64,000 nt of DNA, taken from NCBI RefSeq assembly GCF_022429625.1, contig NZ_CP092483.1:186001-250000 (forward strand), written 5' to 3'. Source of the stretch: Devosia lacusdianchii (GTDB taxonomy: Bacteria; Pseudomonadota; Alphaproteobacteria; Rhizobiales; Devosiaceae). Position numbers and translations under genes: made by a program. Below the pieces are notes generated by a model. The model was not told the DNA's origin, made no database searches, and saw only the letters and a program-made list of their open reading frames with translations. Shown in pieces: positions 16,968-24,562 of this stretch (the stretch's first letter is position 1; every line of letters begins with the position of its first letter).

Positions 16968-17432
16968 ATGACCCAGCTCGCCGACTTCACCCTTCTCCGC
17001 CTCGACAACACGCCCCAGAACCTTGCCGACTACAACGGCAGGCTGGTGCTCATCGTCAACACCGCCAGCAAATGCGGCCTCACCCCGCAATATGAAGGGC
17101 TCGAACAGCTCTATCAGGATTACGGCGCCCGCGGCCTCGTCATCCTCGGCTTCCCCTGCAACCAGTTTGCCGGCCAGGAGCCCGGCAGCGCCGGCGAGAT
17201 CGCCCAGTTCTGCCAGGTCAATTACGGCGTGAGCTTCCCCCTCTTCGCCAAGCTCGACGTCAACGGTCCCGGCGAGAGCCCGCTCTATACCTGGCTCAAG
17301 GCCGCCCATCCCGGCGATATCGAGTGGAATTTTGCCAAATTCCTCATCGGCCGCGATGGTCAGGTCGCCCAGCGCTTCGCCCCCGACACCCTCCCCGAAG
17401 CCATCATCCCCGCCATCGAAAAGCGCCTCTAG
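16968..17432 (+). CDS. Glutathione peroxidase family thiol peroxidase
   Basis: The 154-residue protein has all family hallmarks: the catalytic NTASKCGLTPQYEGL with Cys36 (Cys in place of selenocysteine), the resolving-cysteine region LGFPCNQFAGQEP containing Cys64 and the catalytic Gln, and EWNFAKFLI with the catalytic Trp and Asn. It reduces organic hydroperoxides, in bacteria usually with thioredoxin. There is no signal peptide, so it is cytoplasmic. It follows the 64-residue gene closely and precedes the ArsR operon. Confidence 0.93.
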   Translation: MTQLADFTLLRLDNTPQNLADYNGRLVLIVNTASKCGLTPQYEGLEQLYQDYGARGLVILGFPCNQFAGQEPGSAGEIAQFCQVNYGVSFPLFAKLDVNGPGESPLYTWLKAAHPGDIEWNFAKFLIGRDGQVAQRFAPDTLPEAIIPAIEKRL

Positions 17433-17474
17433 CGGGTCTCCATAGTAAAGGTTGACTCGCAACGCCATCCGCTC

Positions 17475-17496
17475 TAATTAACAATTATGTTAATTA
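17475..17496. promoter_or_regulatory. AT-rich palindromic operator upstream of the ArsR gene
   Basis: TAATTAACA and TGTTAATTA are perfect nine-base arms around ATTA, in an otherwise GC-rich context and only 14 bases before the arsR start. Palindromes of this type are the usual ArsR-family operators, so autorepression of the three-gene operon is inferred. Confidence 0.6.
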
Positions 17497-17509
17497 ACGG
17501 AAACGTTAA

Positions 17510-17863
17510 ATGCAGCCCGCAACCGACCCCCTGAGCCAGACGCTTTCAGCCCTCGCCGACCCCACCCGCCGCGCCATCCTGGCCCGGCTGGCGCATGGCG
17601 AAGCCACGGTCAACGAACTGGCCGATCCCTTCGCCATCAGCCTGCCGGCCATTTCCCGCCACCTCAAAGTGCTCGAAACAGCCGGCCTCGTCTCCCGCAG
17701 CCGTACCGCCCAGTGGCGCCCCGTCAAGCTCGAAGGCGCCCCCCTCAAGGACCTCGCAGCCTGGGTCGAACGCTACCGCCAATTCTGGGACCAGGGCTTC
17801 GACAAGATGGACGCCCTGCTCAAGGACCTCACCAAAGGAGATCCCAATGCTCGCAAGAATTGA
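17510..17863 (+). CDS. ArsR-family transcriptional repressor
   Basis: The 117-residue protein is a compact winged helix: SALADPTRRAILARLAHGEAT, then the recognition region ISLPAISRHLKVLETAGLVSR. It has no metal-binding Cys pair (no CxC near the recognition helix) and ends with ERYRQFWDQGFDKMDALLKDL, as in the SdpR/YczG-like group that is encoded beside SRPBCC (AHSA1) genes. Its 3' end overlaps the SRPBCC gene by 17 bases. The palindrome at 17475-17496 is its probable autoregulatory site. Confidence 0.92.
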   Translation: MQPATDPLSQTLSALADPTRRAILARLAHGEATVNELADPFAISLPAISRHLKVLETAGLVSRSRTAQWRPVKLEGAPLKDLAAWVERYRQFWDQGFDKMDALLKDLTKGDPNARKN

Positions 17864-18302
17864 CACCGTCGCCGATACCGAGCTCGTCATCGATCGCAGC
17901 TTCGATGCCCCCGTAGCCCTCGTCTTCCGCCTCTGGACCGATGGCGAGCTGCTCAAGCGCTGGTTCGGCCCCAAGGATTTCACCTGCCCCAGCTTCACCG
18001 TCGATTTCCGTGTCGGCGGCCAATACCGCGGCCTGATCGCTTCCCAGCAATACGGCGACAGCTGGTTCGGCGGCACGTTCAAGCAGATCGTTCCCAACCA
18101 GCAGATCGTCATGACCTTCGCCTGGGAAGACGGCTCCGGCCTCACCGACATCACCATCAGCTTCGAGGAAACCGATGGCGTCACCACCCAGCGCTTCCAC
18201 CAGGCGCCGTTCAAGACCGTAGCCGATCGCGACAGTCATGTCGGCGGTTGGAACGAATGTCTCGACAAGCAAGTCGCGTTCATCAGCGACCAAGCCAGCT
18301 AA
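17847..18302 (+). CDS. SRPBCC (AHSA1-type) ligand-binding domain protein
   Basis: From ATG 17847 (AAAGGAG upstream) the frame encodes 151 residues with the AHSA1 pattern: LVIDRSFDAPVALVFRLWTDGELLKRWFGP at the N-terminus, FRVGGQYRG in the middle and VGGWNECLDKQVAFI at the end. These START-like domains bind small hydrophobic ligands. Overlap with the ArsR gene and the following reductase gene 13 bases away indicates one operon. The ligand is unknown. Confidence 0.88.
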   Translation: MLARIDTVADTELVIDRSFDAPVALVFRLWTDGELLKRWFGPKDFTCPSFTVDFRVGGQYRGLIASQQYGDSWFGGTFKQIVPNQQIVMTFAWEDGSGLTDITISFEETDGVTTQRFHQAPFKTVADRDSHVGGWNECLDKQVAFISDQAS

Positions 18303-18315
18303 AGGAGCGCTGACC

Positions 18316-18909
18316 ATGCGCAAACTGATCGTCTCCATCATGGTTTCCCTTGATGGCTTCTGCGCCGGTGCCGACGGCAATCCCGCCGTGCTGCCGATGC
18401 ACATTGGCTTCGACGACTACAATCTTGAGCGCATGCGAGCGGCCGATTACCTGCTATTCGGCGCCACCACCTTCGACATGTTCCGCGGCTACTGGCCCTC
18501 CGTGAAGGACGATGCCTCGGCGCATGAAACCCTGCGCGAGATTTCCCGGCTCAATACCGAGCTGCCCAAGCTGGTGGTCTCGGACTCCTTGCCCGAAAAG
18601 CTCGCCGACGCGTGGCGCGACACCACCGAGGTGGTGCGCCGTCCTGAGGCCCATGCGCGTATCACCAGACTCAAGCAGGGCGACGGCGGCGATATCCTGG
18701 TTTTCGGCAGCCACGTGCTGTGGAACGACCTGCTGACGGCGGGACTGGTCGACGAAATCTACATCCTGGTCGCCGCCGTCACCCTGGGCGCCGGCGTCCC
18801 CGCCTTCGAACGGACCAGCCACGCCGACTTTCAACTGCTCGAACACCGACTGCTCCCGGGCTCCAACACCGTCGTCCTGCGCTACGGCGTTCCTTCCATC
18901 ACGACTTGA
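18316..18909 (+). CDS. Dihydrofolate reductase family (RibD C-terminal domain) protein
   Basis: The 197-residue protein starts MRKLIVSIMVSLDGFCAGADG, the typical first strand and loop of RibD-C/DHFR-like reductases. It continues with DYLLFGATTFDMFRGYWP and ILVFGSHVLWNDLLTAGLVDEIYI, the NADPH-binding and C-terminal signature. AAGGAG lies nine bases before the ATG. It is the third gene of the ArsR operon. Such proteins are frequently paired with ArsR/SRPBCC genes but their substrates are not established. Confidence 0.85.
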   Translation: MRKLIVSIMVSLDGFCAGADGNPAVLPMHIGFDDYNLERMRAADYLLFGATTFDMFRGYWPSVKDDASAHETLREISRLNTELPKLVVSDSLPEKLADAWRDTTEVVRRPEAHARITRLKQGDGGDILVFGSHVLWNDLLTAGLVDEIYILVAAVTLGAGVPAFERTSHADFQLLEHRLLPGSNTVVLRYGVPSITT

Positions 18910-18920
18910 GGCCGAGTCAC

Positions 18921-19366
18921 ATGACCGCACGACTTTTCCCAACGCGGCTCTAGCCCAGCTCAATGCGCTGGCCGGCCATTGGTCCACGCGCATCGTCATG
19001 CTCGATGACCATGGCGCCGAGGCCGAGGAGTTTTTTGCCACCGATATCTACCGCTGGATGCCCGGCCGGCATTTCCTCGTCCATTATGTCGAGGCCCATA
19101 TGGGCGGCGAGCCGGTGCGATCCATGGAGATCATTGGCATGGCCACGGACGGCGACAGTTACGTCACCCGCAATTACGACAATGCCGGCCAGGTCAGCGA
19201 CTACACCGCGGCGCTGGACGGGCGGCAGTGGCGGATCGATGGCGCGACCGAGCGCTTCCGTGGCGACATTGCCGGTGATGGCAATACGCTGTCCGGCCTC
19301 TGGCAGCGCCATGATGCCGATCGCTGGCTCGACTGGATGCGGGTCACCCTGACGCGGCAGGCCTGA
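18921..19366 (+). pseudogene. DUF1579-like protein with an apparent frameshift near the N-terminus
   Basis: An ATG at 18921 opens a frame that ends after ten codons at 18951, while the conserved protein continues in another frame from about 18941 (PNAALAQLNALAGHWSTRIV) to 19366. That frame has no ATG until 18998, inside the conserved domain. One additional base in the TTTTCCC run at 18934-18940 would join the two parts as MTARLFPNAALAQLNALAGH. The body (EEFFATDIYRWMPGRHFLVH, GDSYVTRNYDNAG, WQRHDADRWLDWMRVTLTR) resembles DUF1579-type ligand-binding barrels. It could be a sequencing slip, a real mutation, or translation from ATG 18998. It probably belongs to the upstream ArsR operon. Confidence 0.55.
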
Positions 19367-19429
19367 TCGCCCCTGTGGCCAATAGGTCACGCCGCCTGCT
19401 CCTTTCCGTCTCCATCGGAACGAACAGCC

Positions 19430-19460
19430 AGCCGCCCCGTTTTGTCGACACGGGGCGGCT
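19430..19460 (+). terminator. Hairpin after the ArsR operon
   Basis: AGCCGCCCCGT and ACGGGGCGGCT form an eleven-base-pair stem with a nine-base loop. No T-run follows, so termination is probable from position and stem strength but not proven. Confidence 0.45.
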
Positions 19461-19533
19461 AGTCGCGTCGGCCAACTAGGCCCGCGCGTTCCGCAATGAG
19501 TGGCTCACGCCACTCCGTGAAAGGATAAGAAAA

Positions 19534-20172
19534 ATGAACAAGATACTCCTGGCCTCCGTGGCCGCACTTTCGCTTGGCTTGGCCATGCCCGCTTTCGCTC
19601 AGGACAAAGTCGTGGGCACCCAGTCCGAAGCTGAAGCCGGCGCTGTTGTCGGCGCGACCGGTGGCGGCGCCACCGGCGCGGTCATCGGCGGCATCCTCGG
19701 CGGTCCTGTCGGCGCTGTCGTCGGCGGCTTTGCTGGCGCCACTATCGGCGCCGGCGCCGGCGTCGAAGCCTCGACGGTCGAATACGCCACCGCCAATCCG
19801 GTCGAGCCCATCTATTTCGACGGCACGGCCAATGTCGGCTTCATCGTCCCGGCCGATGTCACCATCTACCCAATCGAGGGTGACCCGCAATATGGCTATA
19901 TCTACGCCAATGATCGGGTCTGGGTGGTCGATCTTGAGACCCGCGCCCTGGTCCAGTCGCCGGGCTACCTCGTGCCGCAGGCTTCGGCTGATTTCGCGAT
20001 TGCCAATCCCGTGGCGCCTATCGAAGTCGAGGGCGACGTCGTGGTCGGCTATGTGCTGCCCGATGGCACCGAGCTGAGCGTCGTGCCGGAATCGAGCTAT
20101 TCCTACGTCTATATCGGCGATCGTCCGGCCCTGGTCGATACCTCGACCCGCACCGTGGTCTGGGTGAACTAA
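19534..20172 (+). CDS. DUF1236-domain exported protein with glycine-zipper segment
   Basis: The 212-residue protein has a signal peptide (NKILLASVAALSLGLAMPAFA), then a glycine-zipper region of about 50 residues (GAVVGATGGGATGAVIGGIL, GAVVGGFAGATIGAG), and two DUF1236 repeats (about residues 85-145 and 148-205), each with the pattern NPVxPIxxxGxxxVGxxxP and a terminal hydrophobic strand. The zipper suggests membrane association or oligomerisation in the envelope. DUF1236 proteins are typical of Hyphomicrobiales and have no established function. It is a single-gene unit followed by a clear terminator. Confidence 0.85.
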   Translation: MNKILLASVAALSLGLAMPAFAQDKVVGTQSEAEAGAVVGATGGGATGAVIGGILGGPVGAVVGGFAGATIGAGAGVEASTVEYATANPVEPIYFDGTANVGFIVPADVTIYPIEGDPQYGYIYANDRVWVVDLETRALVQSPGYLVPQASADFAIANPVAPIEVEGDVVVGYVLPDGTELSVVPESSYSYVYIGDRPALVDTSTRTVVWVN

Positions 20173-20196
20173 GCCCAGCCAGTCGCCGCACCACTG

Positions 20197-20229
20197 GCCG
20201 CCCGGTTCACGCCGGGCGGCTTTGCTTTG
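20197..20229 (+). terminator. Rho-independent terminator of the DUF1236 gene
   Basis: GCCGCCCGG and CCGGGCGGC form a nine-base-pair stem with a six-base loop, followed by TTTGCTTTG. It lies 25 bases after the stop codon. Confidence 0.75.
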
Positions 20230-20335
20230 ACCGGCTCCGCACTTTGCGCGATATAGAGCATCGGGTCGAAAACTGGCTGCTGGCTTCGGGTTACCGGCGC
20301 GGCGCCCATCGGCCGCGATCGGGGCGGAGTGACAG

Positions 20336-20794
20336 ATGGCGGACATTCTCGAATATTGCAAAGGCCTCAAGCAGGTCAGCTTCAAGCCGGGCGCCATCAT
20401 GCTGCCCGAAGGCGAGCGACTGGGCCGGCTCTATGTGCTGGAAAAAGGCGAGGTGGAGGTCATCCGGGAGCGCACCCAGGTTACCCATGTCGATGAGCCC
20501 GGCTCCATCTTCGGCGAAATGGCCGTGCTGCTCGACATGCCGCATTCGGCCACGGTCAAGGCACTCTCGGCCGTCACCGCCTACGAAATCCCCGATGCGC
20601 TGACCTTCCTCGATAGCCGTCCGGAATTCTCGCTGCATATCGCCACCATGCTGGCGCGGCGGCTCTATTACACCACCTCCTACCTAGTGGATTTGCAGCA
20701 GCAGGCGGCCGGCAAGCGGCAGGATCTCGACCTGGTTGACCAGATCCTGGCCTCGCTGGTCGATCCGGCCGAGCTCAAGAGCAAGAAGGCCTGA
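20336..20794 (+). CDS. Cyclic-nucleotide-binding domain protein (Crp-like sensor without DNA-binding domain)
   Basis: The 152-residue protein is mainly one cNMP-binding beta-roll: FKPGAIMLPEGERLGRLYVLEKGEVEVI and the phosphate-binding cassette region GSIFGEMAVLLDMPHSATVKAL, followed by helices ending LVDLQQQAAGKRQDLDLVDQILASL. It lacks a helix-turn-helix, so it probably regulates by protein contact and not by binding DNA. The next gene starts at the base after its stop, indicating coupling. Confidence 0.85.
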   Translation: MADILEYCKGLKQVSFKPGAIMLPEGERLGRLYVLEKGEVEVIRERTQVTHVDEPGSIFGEMAVLLDMPHSATVKALSAVTAYEIPDALTFLDSRPEFSLHIATMLARRLYYTTSYLVDLQQQAAGKRQDLDLVDQILASLVDPAELKSKKA

Positions 20795-21094
20795 GTGACT
20801 GAAACGACTAAGCCGTCGCTGACCATCACCTATTGCACCCAGTGCAATTGGCTGTTGCGCTCCGCCTGGATGGCGCAGGAAGTTCTGTCCACCTTCAGCC
20901 TTGAAATGGGGGCCGTGACGCTGGTGCCCGGCACCGGCGGCATTTTCGAGATCACGCTCGATGGTGCGCTGATCTGGGAGCGCAAGCGCGATGGCGGCTT
21001 CCCTGACGTCAAGCAGCTCAAGCAGATGGTGCGCGACCATATCGATCCCGGCCGTGATCTGGGCCATATCGATCGGCACGCCCCGACGGAGTGA
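20795..21094 (+). CDS. SelT/SelW/SelH (Rdx) family thioredoxin-fold selenoprotein homologue
   Basis: A GTG immediately after the previous stop opens a 99-residue frame. The N-terminal ITYCTQCNWLLRSAWMAQEVL contains the redox CxxC (Cys14, Cys17) of the Rdx family, with Cys instead of selenocysteine, followed by the conserved GGIFEITLDGALIWERKRDGGFPD. Rdx proteins are thioredoxin-like and thought to have redox roles. Co-transcription with the cyclic-nucleotide-binding protein is likely, but no functional link is known to me. Confidence 0.85.
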   Translation: MTETTKPSLTITYCTQCNWLLRSAWMAQEVLSTFSLEMGAVTLVPGTGGIFEITLDGALIWERKRDGGFPDVKQLKQMVRDHIDPGRDLGHIDRHAPTE

Positions 21095-21220
21095 GCCGCC
21101 GGTCCGGCAAATCCGGGCTTAAATGCCTTCATATCAAGGGCTTCCCTTCTTCGCGCACGCCGTTAAGCTGGCTTGTGCAAAGCGGCTGCGTCGCGGCCGC
21201 TCCTGAGGAGGGCTAGCGTC

Positions 21221-21589
21221 ATGCCACATCGCTTCAAGATCACATCAGCCAAGAACGGCGAGTTCATCGCCAAATTCGTCTACAATGCCGAAACCATGGT
21301 CTGGTCGGAGAACTACAAGTCCAAGGCCAGCGCCACCAATTGCATCGAGTCGATCAAGAAGAATGCGCCCGGCGCCGCAGTGGTCGACATGACCAAGGGC
21401 GAAGAGGGCAAGGGCTACCGCTTCGAGATCGCGGCCTCCAAGGATGGCCAGACCTTCGTGCGCTTCGTCGCCGCCAATGGCGAACCCATGGTGCGCTCGG
21501 AGACCTACAAGTCCAAGTCCAGCGCCAAGAACTGCATCAAGTCGATCAAGGAACGCGCCGCCAAGGCCGAAACGGTCGACGAGGCTTAG
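21221..21589 (+). CDS. DUF1508 (YegP-like) protein with two repeats
   Basis: The ATG at 21221 is chosen because GAGGAGG lies nine bases upstream; an earlier start at 21173 adds unrelated residues. The 122-residue product has two DUF1508 units: FKITSAKNGEFIAKFVYNAE...KASATNCIESIKKNA (residues 4-45) and FEIAASKDGQTFVRFVAANGE...KSSAKNCIKSIKERA (68-108). Each folds as a small beta-beta-beta-alpha domain. YegP-like proteins are abundant cytoplasmic proteins of unknown function. Confidence 0.85.
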   Translation: MPHRFKITSAKNGEFIAKFVYNAETMVWSENYKSKASATNCIESIKKNAPGAAVVDMTKGEEGKGYRFEIAASKDGQTFVRFVAANGEPMVRSETYKSKSSAKNCIKSIKERAAKAETVDEA

Positions 21590-21636
21590 GCCCTCGGGCA
21601 TGTCGAAGCCCGCCATGCCAACCGCACCGACCGCGC

Positions 21637-21661
21637 GTCACCCTCGGGCCTGACCCGAGGG
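21637..21661. repeat. Short palindromic repeat, copy 2 (GTCACCCTCGGG element)
   Basis: GTCACCCTCGGGCCTGACCCGAGGG differs by one base from the element at 2019-2043. It lies 47 bases after the DUF1508 gene and may double as its terminator. Confidence 0.6.
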
Positions 21662-21721
21662 CACCGCACGTGCTGGCCGGCACGCTAAACACCCCATTCC
21701 CAAGTCTTGACCGCTTGGTCT

Positions 21722-21751
21722 AATCTCCCGGCAAACATTGTCCGGGAGATT
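21722..21751 (+). promoter_or_regulatory. Hairpin enclosing the Shine-Dalgarno of the amino-acid-binding protein gene
   Basis: AATCTCCCGG (21722-21731) and CCGGGAGATT (21742-21751) are perfect ten-base arms with a ten-base loop. The 3' arm contains GGGAG, the only ribosome-binding sequence before the ATG at 21760, so the fold would hide it. It could equally be a DNA operator. Confidence 0.45.
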
Positions 21752-21759
21752 GCTGCCTC

Positions 21760-22569
21760 ATGATGCCTTTCGCCAAGATTATCGCCGCCGCACTGGCAAC
21801 ACTGACGCTCGGTCTGCCCTCGGCCAGGGCGCTTGACATGGTTCCCTTGCCTGATCTGGCCGGACGCGAGATCGTCGCCGTCACCGAAAACGCCTATGTG
21901 CCGCTCAACTTTGCCGATCCGGCGACCGGGGAGGGCATTGGCTTCGAATACGACCTGTTCAACGAGATCGCCAAGCGCCTCAATGCCAAGGTCGATTGGC
22001 AGCTGTCGAGCTGGGATGTGATGATCCAGGCGGTGCGGGATGGCCAGTTCGAAGTCGGCATGGATGGCATCACCATCAATGACGAGCGCAAGAACCTCAT
22101 CGATTTCTCCGACAGCTACCTGACCAGCCAGCAATTGATGCTGGTTCGCGCCGACGAAACCCGCTTCACCGATGCAGCCACTTTCGCGCCCGATGAGAAC
22201 CTGCTCATCGGCGCCCAGGCCGGTACCACCAATTTCTACGTCGCCGTCTACAACGTGCTCGACGGCAAGGAAGACAATCCGCGCATCAAGCTGTTCGACA
22301 CCTTCGGCACCTCGGTTGCGGCGCTCCAGGCCGGCGACGTCGATACCGTGTTGATGGACCAGACCTCGGCCAATGGCTATATCGGCGCCAATCCGGGGGC
22401 TTTCAAAGTCGTCGGCGGTCCGCTCGGCACCGAGGATTTTGGCTTCATCCTCACCCCTGGTTCCGACCTGCTCGAACCCGTCAACGCCGCTCTCGCCCAG
22501 ATCAAGGCCGACGGCACCATGGACAGCCTGCTGCAGAAGTGGTTCTACGAGTACAACGCCGCGCAATAG
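21760..22569 (+). CDS. Amino-acid ABC transporter substrate-binding protein (polar amino acid type)
   Basis: The 269-residue protein has a signal peptide (MMPFAKIIAAALATLTLGLPSARA) and a family 3 solute-binding domain: VTENAYVPLNFADPATGEGIGFEYDLFNEIAKRLN, FEVGMDGITINDERKNLIDFSDSY, and AGDVDTVLMDQTSANGYI. These bind polar amino acids or opine-like compounds in the periplasm and deliver them to the membrane permease encoded after the repeat element. The ligand is not predictable from the sequence. Confidence 0.9.
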   Translation: MMPFAKIIAAALATLTLGLPSARALDMVPLPDLAGREIVAVTENAYVPLNFADPATGEGIGFEYDLFNEIAKRLNAKVDWQLSSWDVMIQAVRDGQFEVGMDGITINDERKNLIDFSDSYLTSQQLMLVRADETRFTDAATFAPDENLLIGAQAGTTNFYVAVYNVLDGKEDNPRIKLFDTFGTSVAALQAGDVDTVLMDQTSANGYIGANPGAFKVVGGPLGTEDFGFILTPGSDLLEPVNAALAQIKADGTMDSLLQKWFYEYNAAQ

Positions 22570-22590
22570 GCGGCGCTGCCGGACCCCAAA

Positions 22591-22729
22591 CTCTCAGTCA
22601 ACCTCCCTCCCCCTTGTGGGGAGGGTGGCCCCGAAGGGGTCGGGTGGGGGTATCTATCCGCAAGCCTGGCGTCTGCGGCCCACCCCCACCTTGATCCCTC
22701 CCCACAAGGGGGAGGGAGCCGACTGAGAG
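22591..22729. repeat. Large palindromic intergenic element between substrate-binding and permease genes
   Basis: CTCTCAGTC at 22591-22599, then CCTCCCTCCCCCTTGTGGGGAGGG (22602-22625), is repeated in inverted form at 22696-22729, giving arms of about 34 bases with minor differences. Further inner dyads (GTGGGGG/CCCCCAC and CCGCA/TGCGG) would make a branched cruciform. Elements of this style are dispersed in rhizobial genomes. Here it separates the binding-protein and permease cistrons and could stabilise the upstream mRNA. Confidence 0.75.
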
Positions 22730-22744
22730 CCTACAAGCCAACCA

Positions 22745-23545
22745 ATGACCTATATCCCCCGCAAACCATCCGTCCTCTCCCGCCTGCCGTGGTGGCTCCT
22801 CACCATTGCGCTGCTTTTCGTGATGGCCGGTTGGGCGATCTACAGCAACGGCACCTATTCGCAGATCTTCAACGCCCTGCGCGGCGGCATCTTCACCACC
22901 ATCTGGGTCACCGCCGTCGCCTTTACCGCCGCCACGCTCATCGGGCTGCTGGTGGCCCTGGCCCGCACCTCTGGCAATCGCATCCTGCGCGAAGTCGCCA
23001 CCTTCTATGTCGAGATCATTCGCGGCATCCCGGTGCTGGTCTTCCTGTTCTACGTCGCCTTCGTGGCGGCCCCGGCCATGGTCGTCGCCGTCAACTGGCT
23101 TTTGCAGCCGTTCGGCACCACCATCACCATTCGTCAGTTCGATTTCGCCTGGCGCGCTATCGTGGCGCTGACCGTGTGCTATTCGGCCTTCATCGCCGAG
23201 ATTTTCCGCGCCGGCATCGAGGCGGTCGATCGGGGTCAGCTCGAAGCCGCCCGTTCGCTTGGCCTGTCGCGCTGGAAGTGCTTCCGGCTCGTCACCTTCC
23301 CCCAAGCCCTGCGCACCATCCTGCCGCCGCTCGCCAACGATTTTGTCTCGATGATCAAGGACTCAGCGCTAGTCTCGGCGCTCGGGGTGCAGGACATCAC
23401 CCAGTTGGGCAAAGTCTATTCCTCCGGCACGTTCCTGTTCTTCGAAACCTATAATGTCGTGGCCTTCCTCTACCTCTCCATGACAATTACGCTCTCCCTG
23501 CTGGTGCGCCTGCTCGAACGCTACCTGCGGGAAAATCGACACTGA
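22745..23545 (+). CDS. Amino-acid ABC transporter permease (HisM/GltJ family)
   Basis: The 266-residue protein has about five transmembrane helices and the polar-amino-acid permease signatures: [67 protein letters not shown] (the EAA loop that contacts the ATPase), and [14 protein letters not shown]. It works with the substrate-binding protein upstream. Neither a second permease nor an ATPase gene is nearby, so the permease probably works as a homodimer with an ATPase encoded elsewhere. Confidence 0.9.
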   Translation: MTYIPRKPSVLSRLPWWLLTIALLFVMAGWAIYSNGTYSQIFNALRGGIFTTIWVTAVAFTAATLIGLLVALARTSGNRILREVATFYVEIIRGIPVLVFLFYVAFVAAPAMVVAVNWLLQPFGTTITIRQFDFAWRAIVALTVCYSAFIAEIFRAGIEAVDRGQLEAARSLGLSRWKCFRLVTFPQALRTILPPLANDFVSMIKDSALVSALGVQDITQLGKVYSSGTFLFFETYNVVAFLYLSMTITLSLLVRLLERYLRENRH

Positions 23546-23602
23546 CCCTTGTGCTGGGGCAGGGGGCGGGCCATCTGTGGTCCGCCCATCAAGGAGTGAC
23601 AG

Positions 23603-24103
23603 ATGAACCGCTTCGCCGCCCTCGCTCTGACCGCCGCCGTTGCCGTCTCCCTTGCCGCCTGTGGCGATAGCCGCGAAGTGGGCAATGTCGGCGTCGATTG
23701 GACCGGCAATGACATTTCGATCGATGCCGTCGCTGACCCGGAAGTCGCGGGCGTGGTCTGCCACCTGGCCTACTTCAACCGCTCCTTCATCGATCGCATC
23801 AGCCAGGGCAACTGGTTCGAGGACCCATCCTATTCCGCGCTCGATTGCTCGGTTACCGGCCCCATCACCATTGGCGATATCCAGACCCGCGCCGGCGGCG
23901 AGGAGATCTTCAAGGAGGGCCGCTCGCTGATCTGGAAGTCGCTGCGCGTCACCCGCGTCTATGACCAGGCCAACAATTCGCTGGTCTATCTCGCGCATGC
24001 CCGCGAAATCCAGCAGGGCAGTGGCAAGATGAGCCTCTCGGTCATCCCCCTGGCCGGCGAACAGGTCACCTGGACCAACGGGGCGCCCGCCTCCGTACAA
24101 TAG
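23603..24103 (+). CDS. creA: CreA family periplasmic lipoprotein
   Basis: The 166-residue protein starts with a lipoprotein signal (LTAAVAVSLAAC, lipobox LAAC, modified Cys at residue 20). The mature domain matches CreA: GNVGVDWTGNDISIDAVADPEVAGVVCHLAYF, FEDPSYSALDCSVTGPI and EEIFKEGRSLIWKSLRVTRVYD. CreA is conserved in proteobacteria, and its role is unknown despite the name from the E. coli cre locus. It is a single gene with AAGGAG before its ATG. Confidence 0.9.
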   Translation: MNRFAALALTAAVAVSLAACGDSREVGNVGVDWTGNDISIDAVADPEVAGVVCHLAYFNRSFIDRISQGNWFEDPSYSALDCSVTGPITIGDIQTRAGGEEIFKEGRSLIWKSLRVTRVYDQANNSLVYLAHAREIQQGSGKMSLSVIPLAGEQVTWTNGAPASVQ

Positions 24104-24190
24104 CGTATTTGCGTCAAATTCGCTTTCATTCCGCCACCGAATGAAAATGTCCCGGCCTCAATGTGCACCCCATGCCTGCTGGCGTCTGGG

Positions 24191-24403
24191 ATGGTGCACA
24201 TGGCCTGGCTGATTGCTGCGGTGACCGGGAACGCGCTCGACCTGCTCGTTACCTTTGGTGTGTTTCTGATCGTCTACATGATCGCCCGGTTCTGCAACGC
24301 CACCCCGCTCATGGCCATGGCCTTCGGCGTGCTGCCGCCGCTGATGGCCTATATCGTCCAGCACCCCGATGCGCCGACCCGGCTCCTCGCGCTGTTTTCC
24401 TGA
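24191..24403 (+). CDS. Small hydrophobic membrane protein
   Basis: From the ATG at 24191 the frame encodes 70 residues with two hydrophobic stretches, VTGNALDLLVTFGVFLIVYMIARF and ATPLMAMAFGVLPPLMAYIV, which would be two transmembrane helices. An ATG at 24161 and one at 24200 are alternatives, and no start has a strong ribosome-binding site. The hydrophobic organisation over the whole frame argues for a genuine gene, but I do not recognise it. Confidence 0.4.
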   Translation: MVHMAWLIAAVTGNALDLLVTFGVFLIVYMIARFCNATPLMAMAFGVLPPLMAYIVQHPDAPTRLLALFS

Positions 24404-24562
24404 GCTTTGCTGCGGGGCGGCAAGCTCTTGGAATGTCATAGCGTTTCGCAGCACCAAAACATAAAAGGATTTCGCCCCCTGCCGCTTCAACCGGCAGGGC
24501 GGAGTACGATATTCTCTATGCAAAGAGCGTTGGGGCCTTGCGGGCCCGAAAAGGACAAGACC

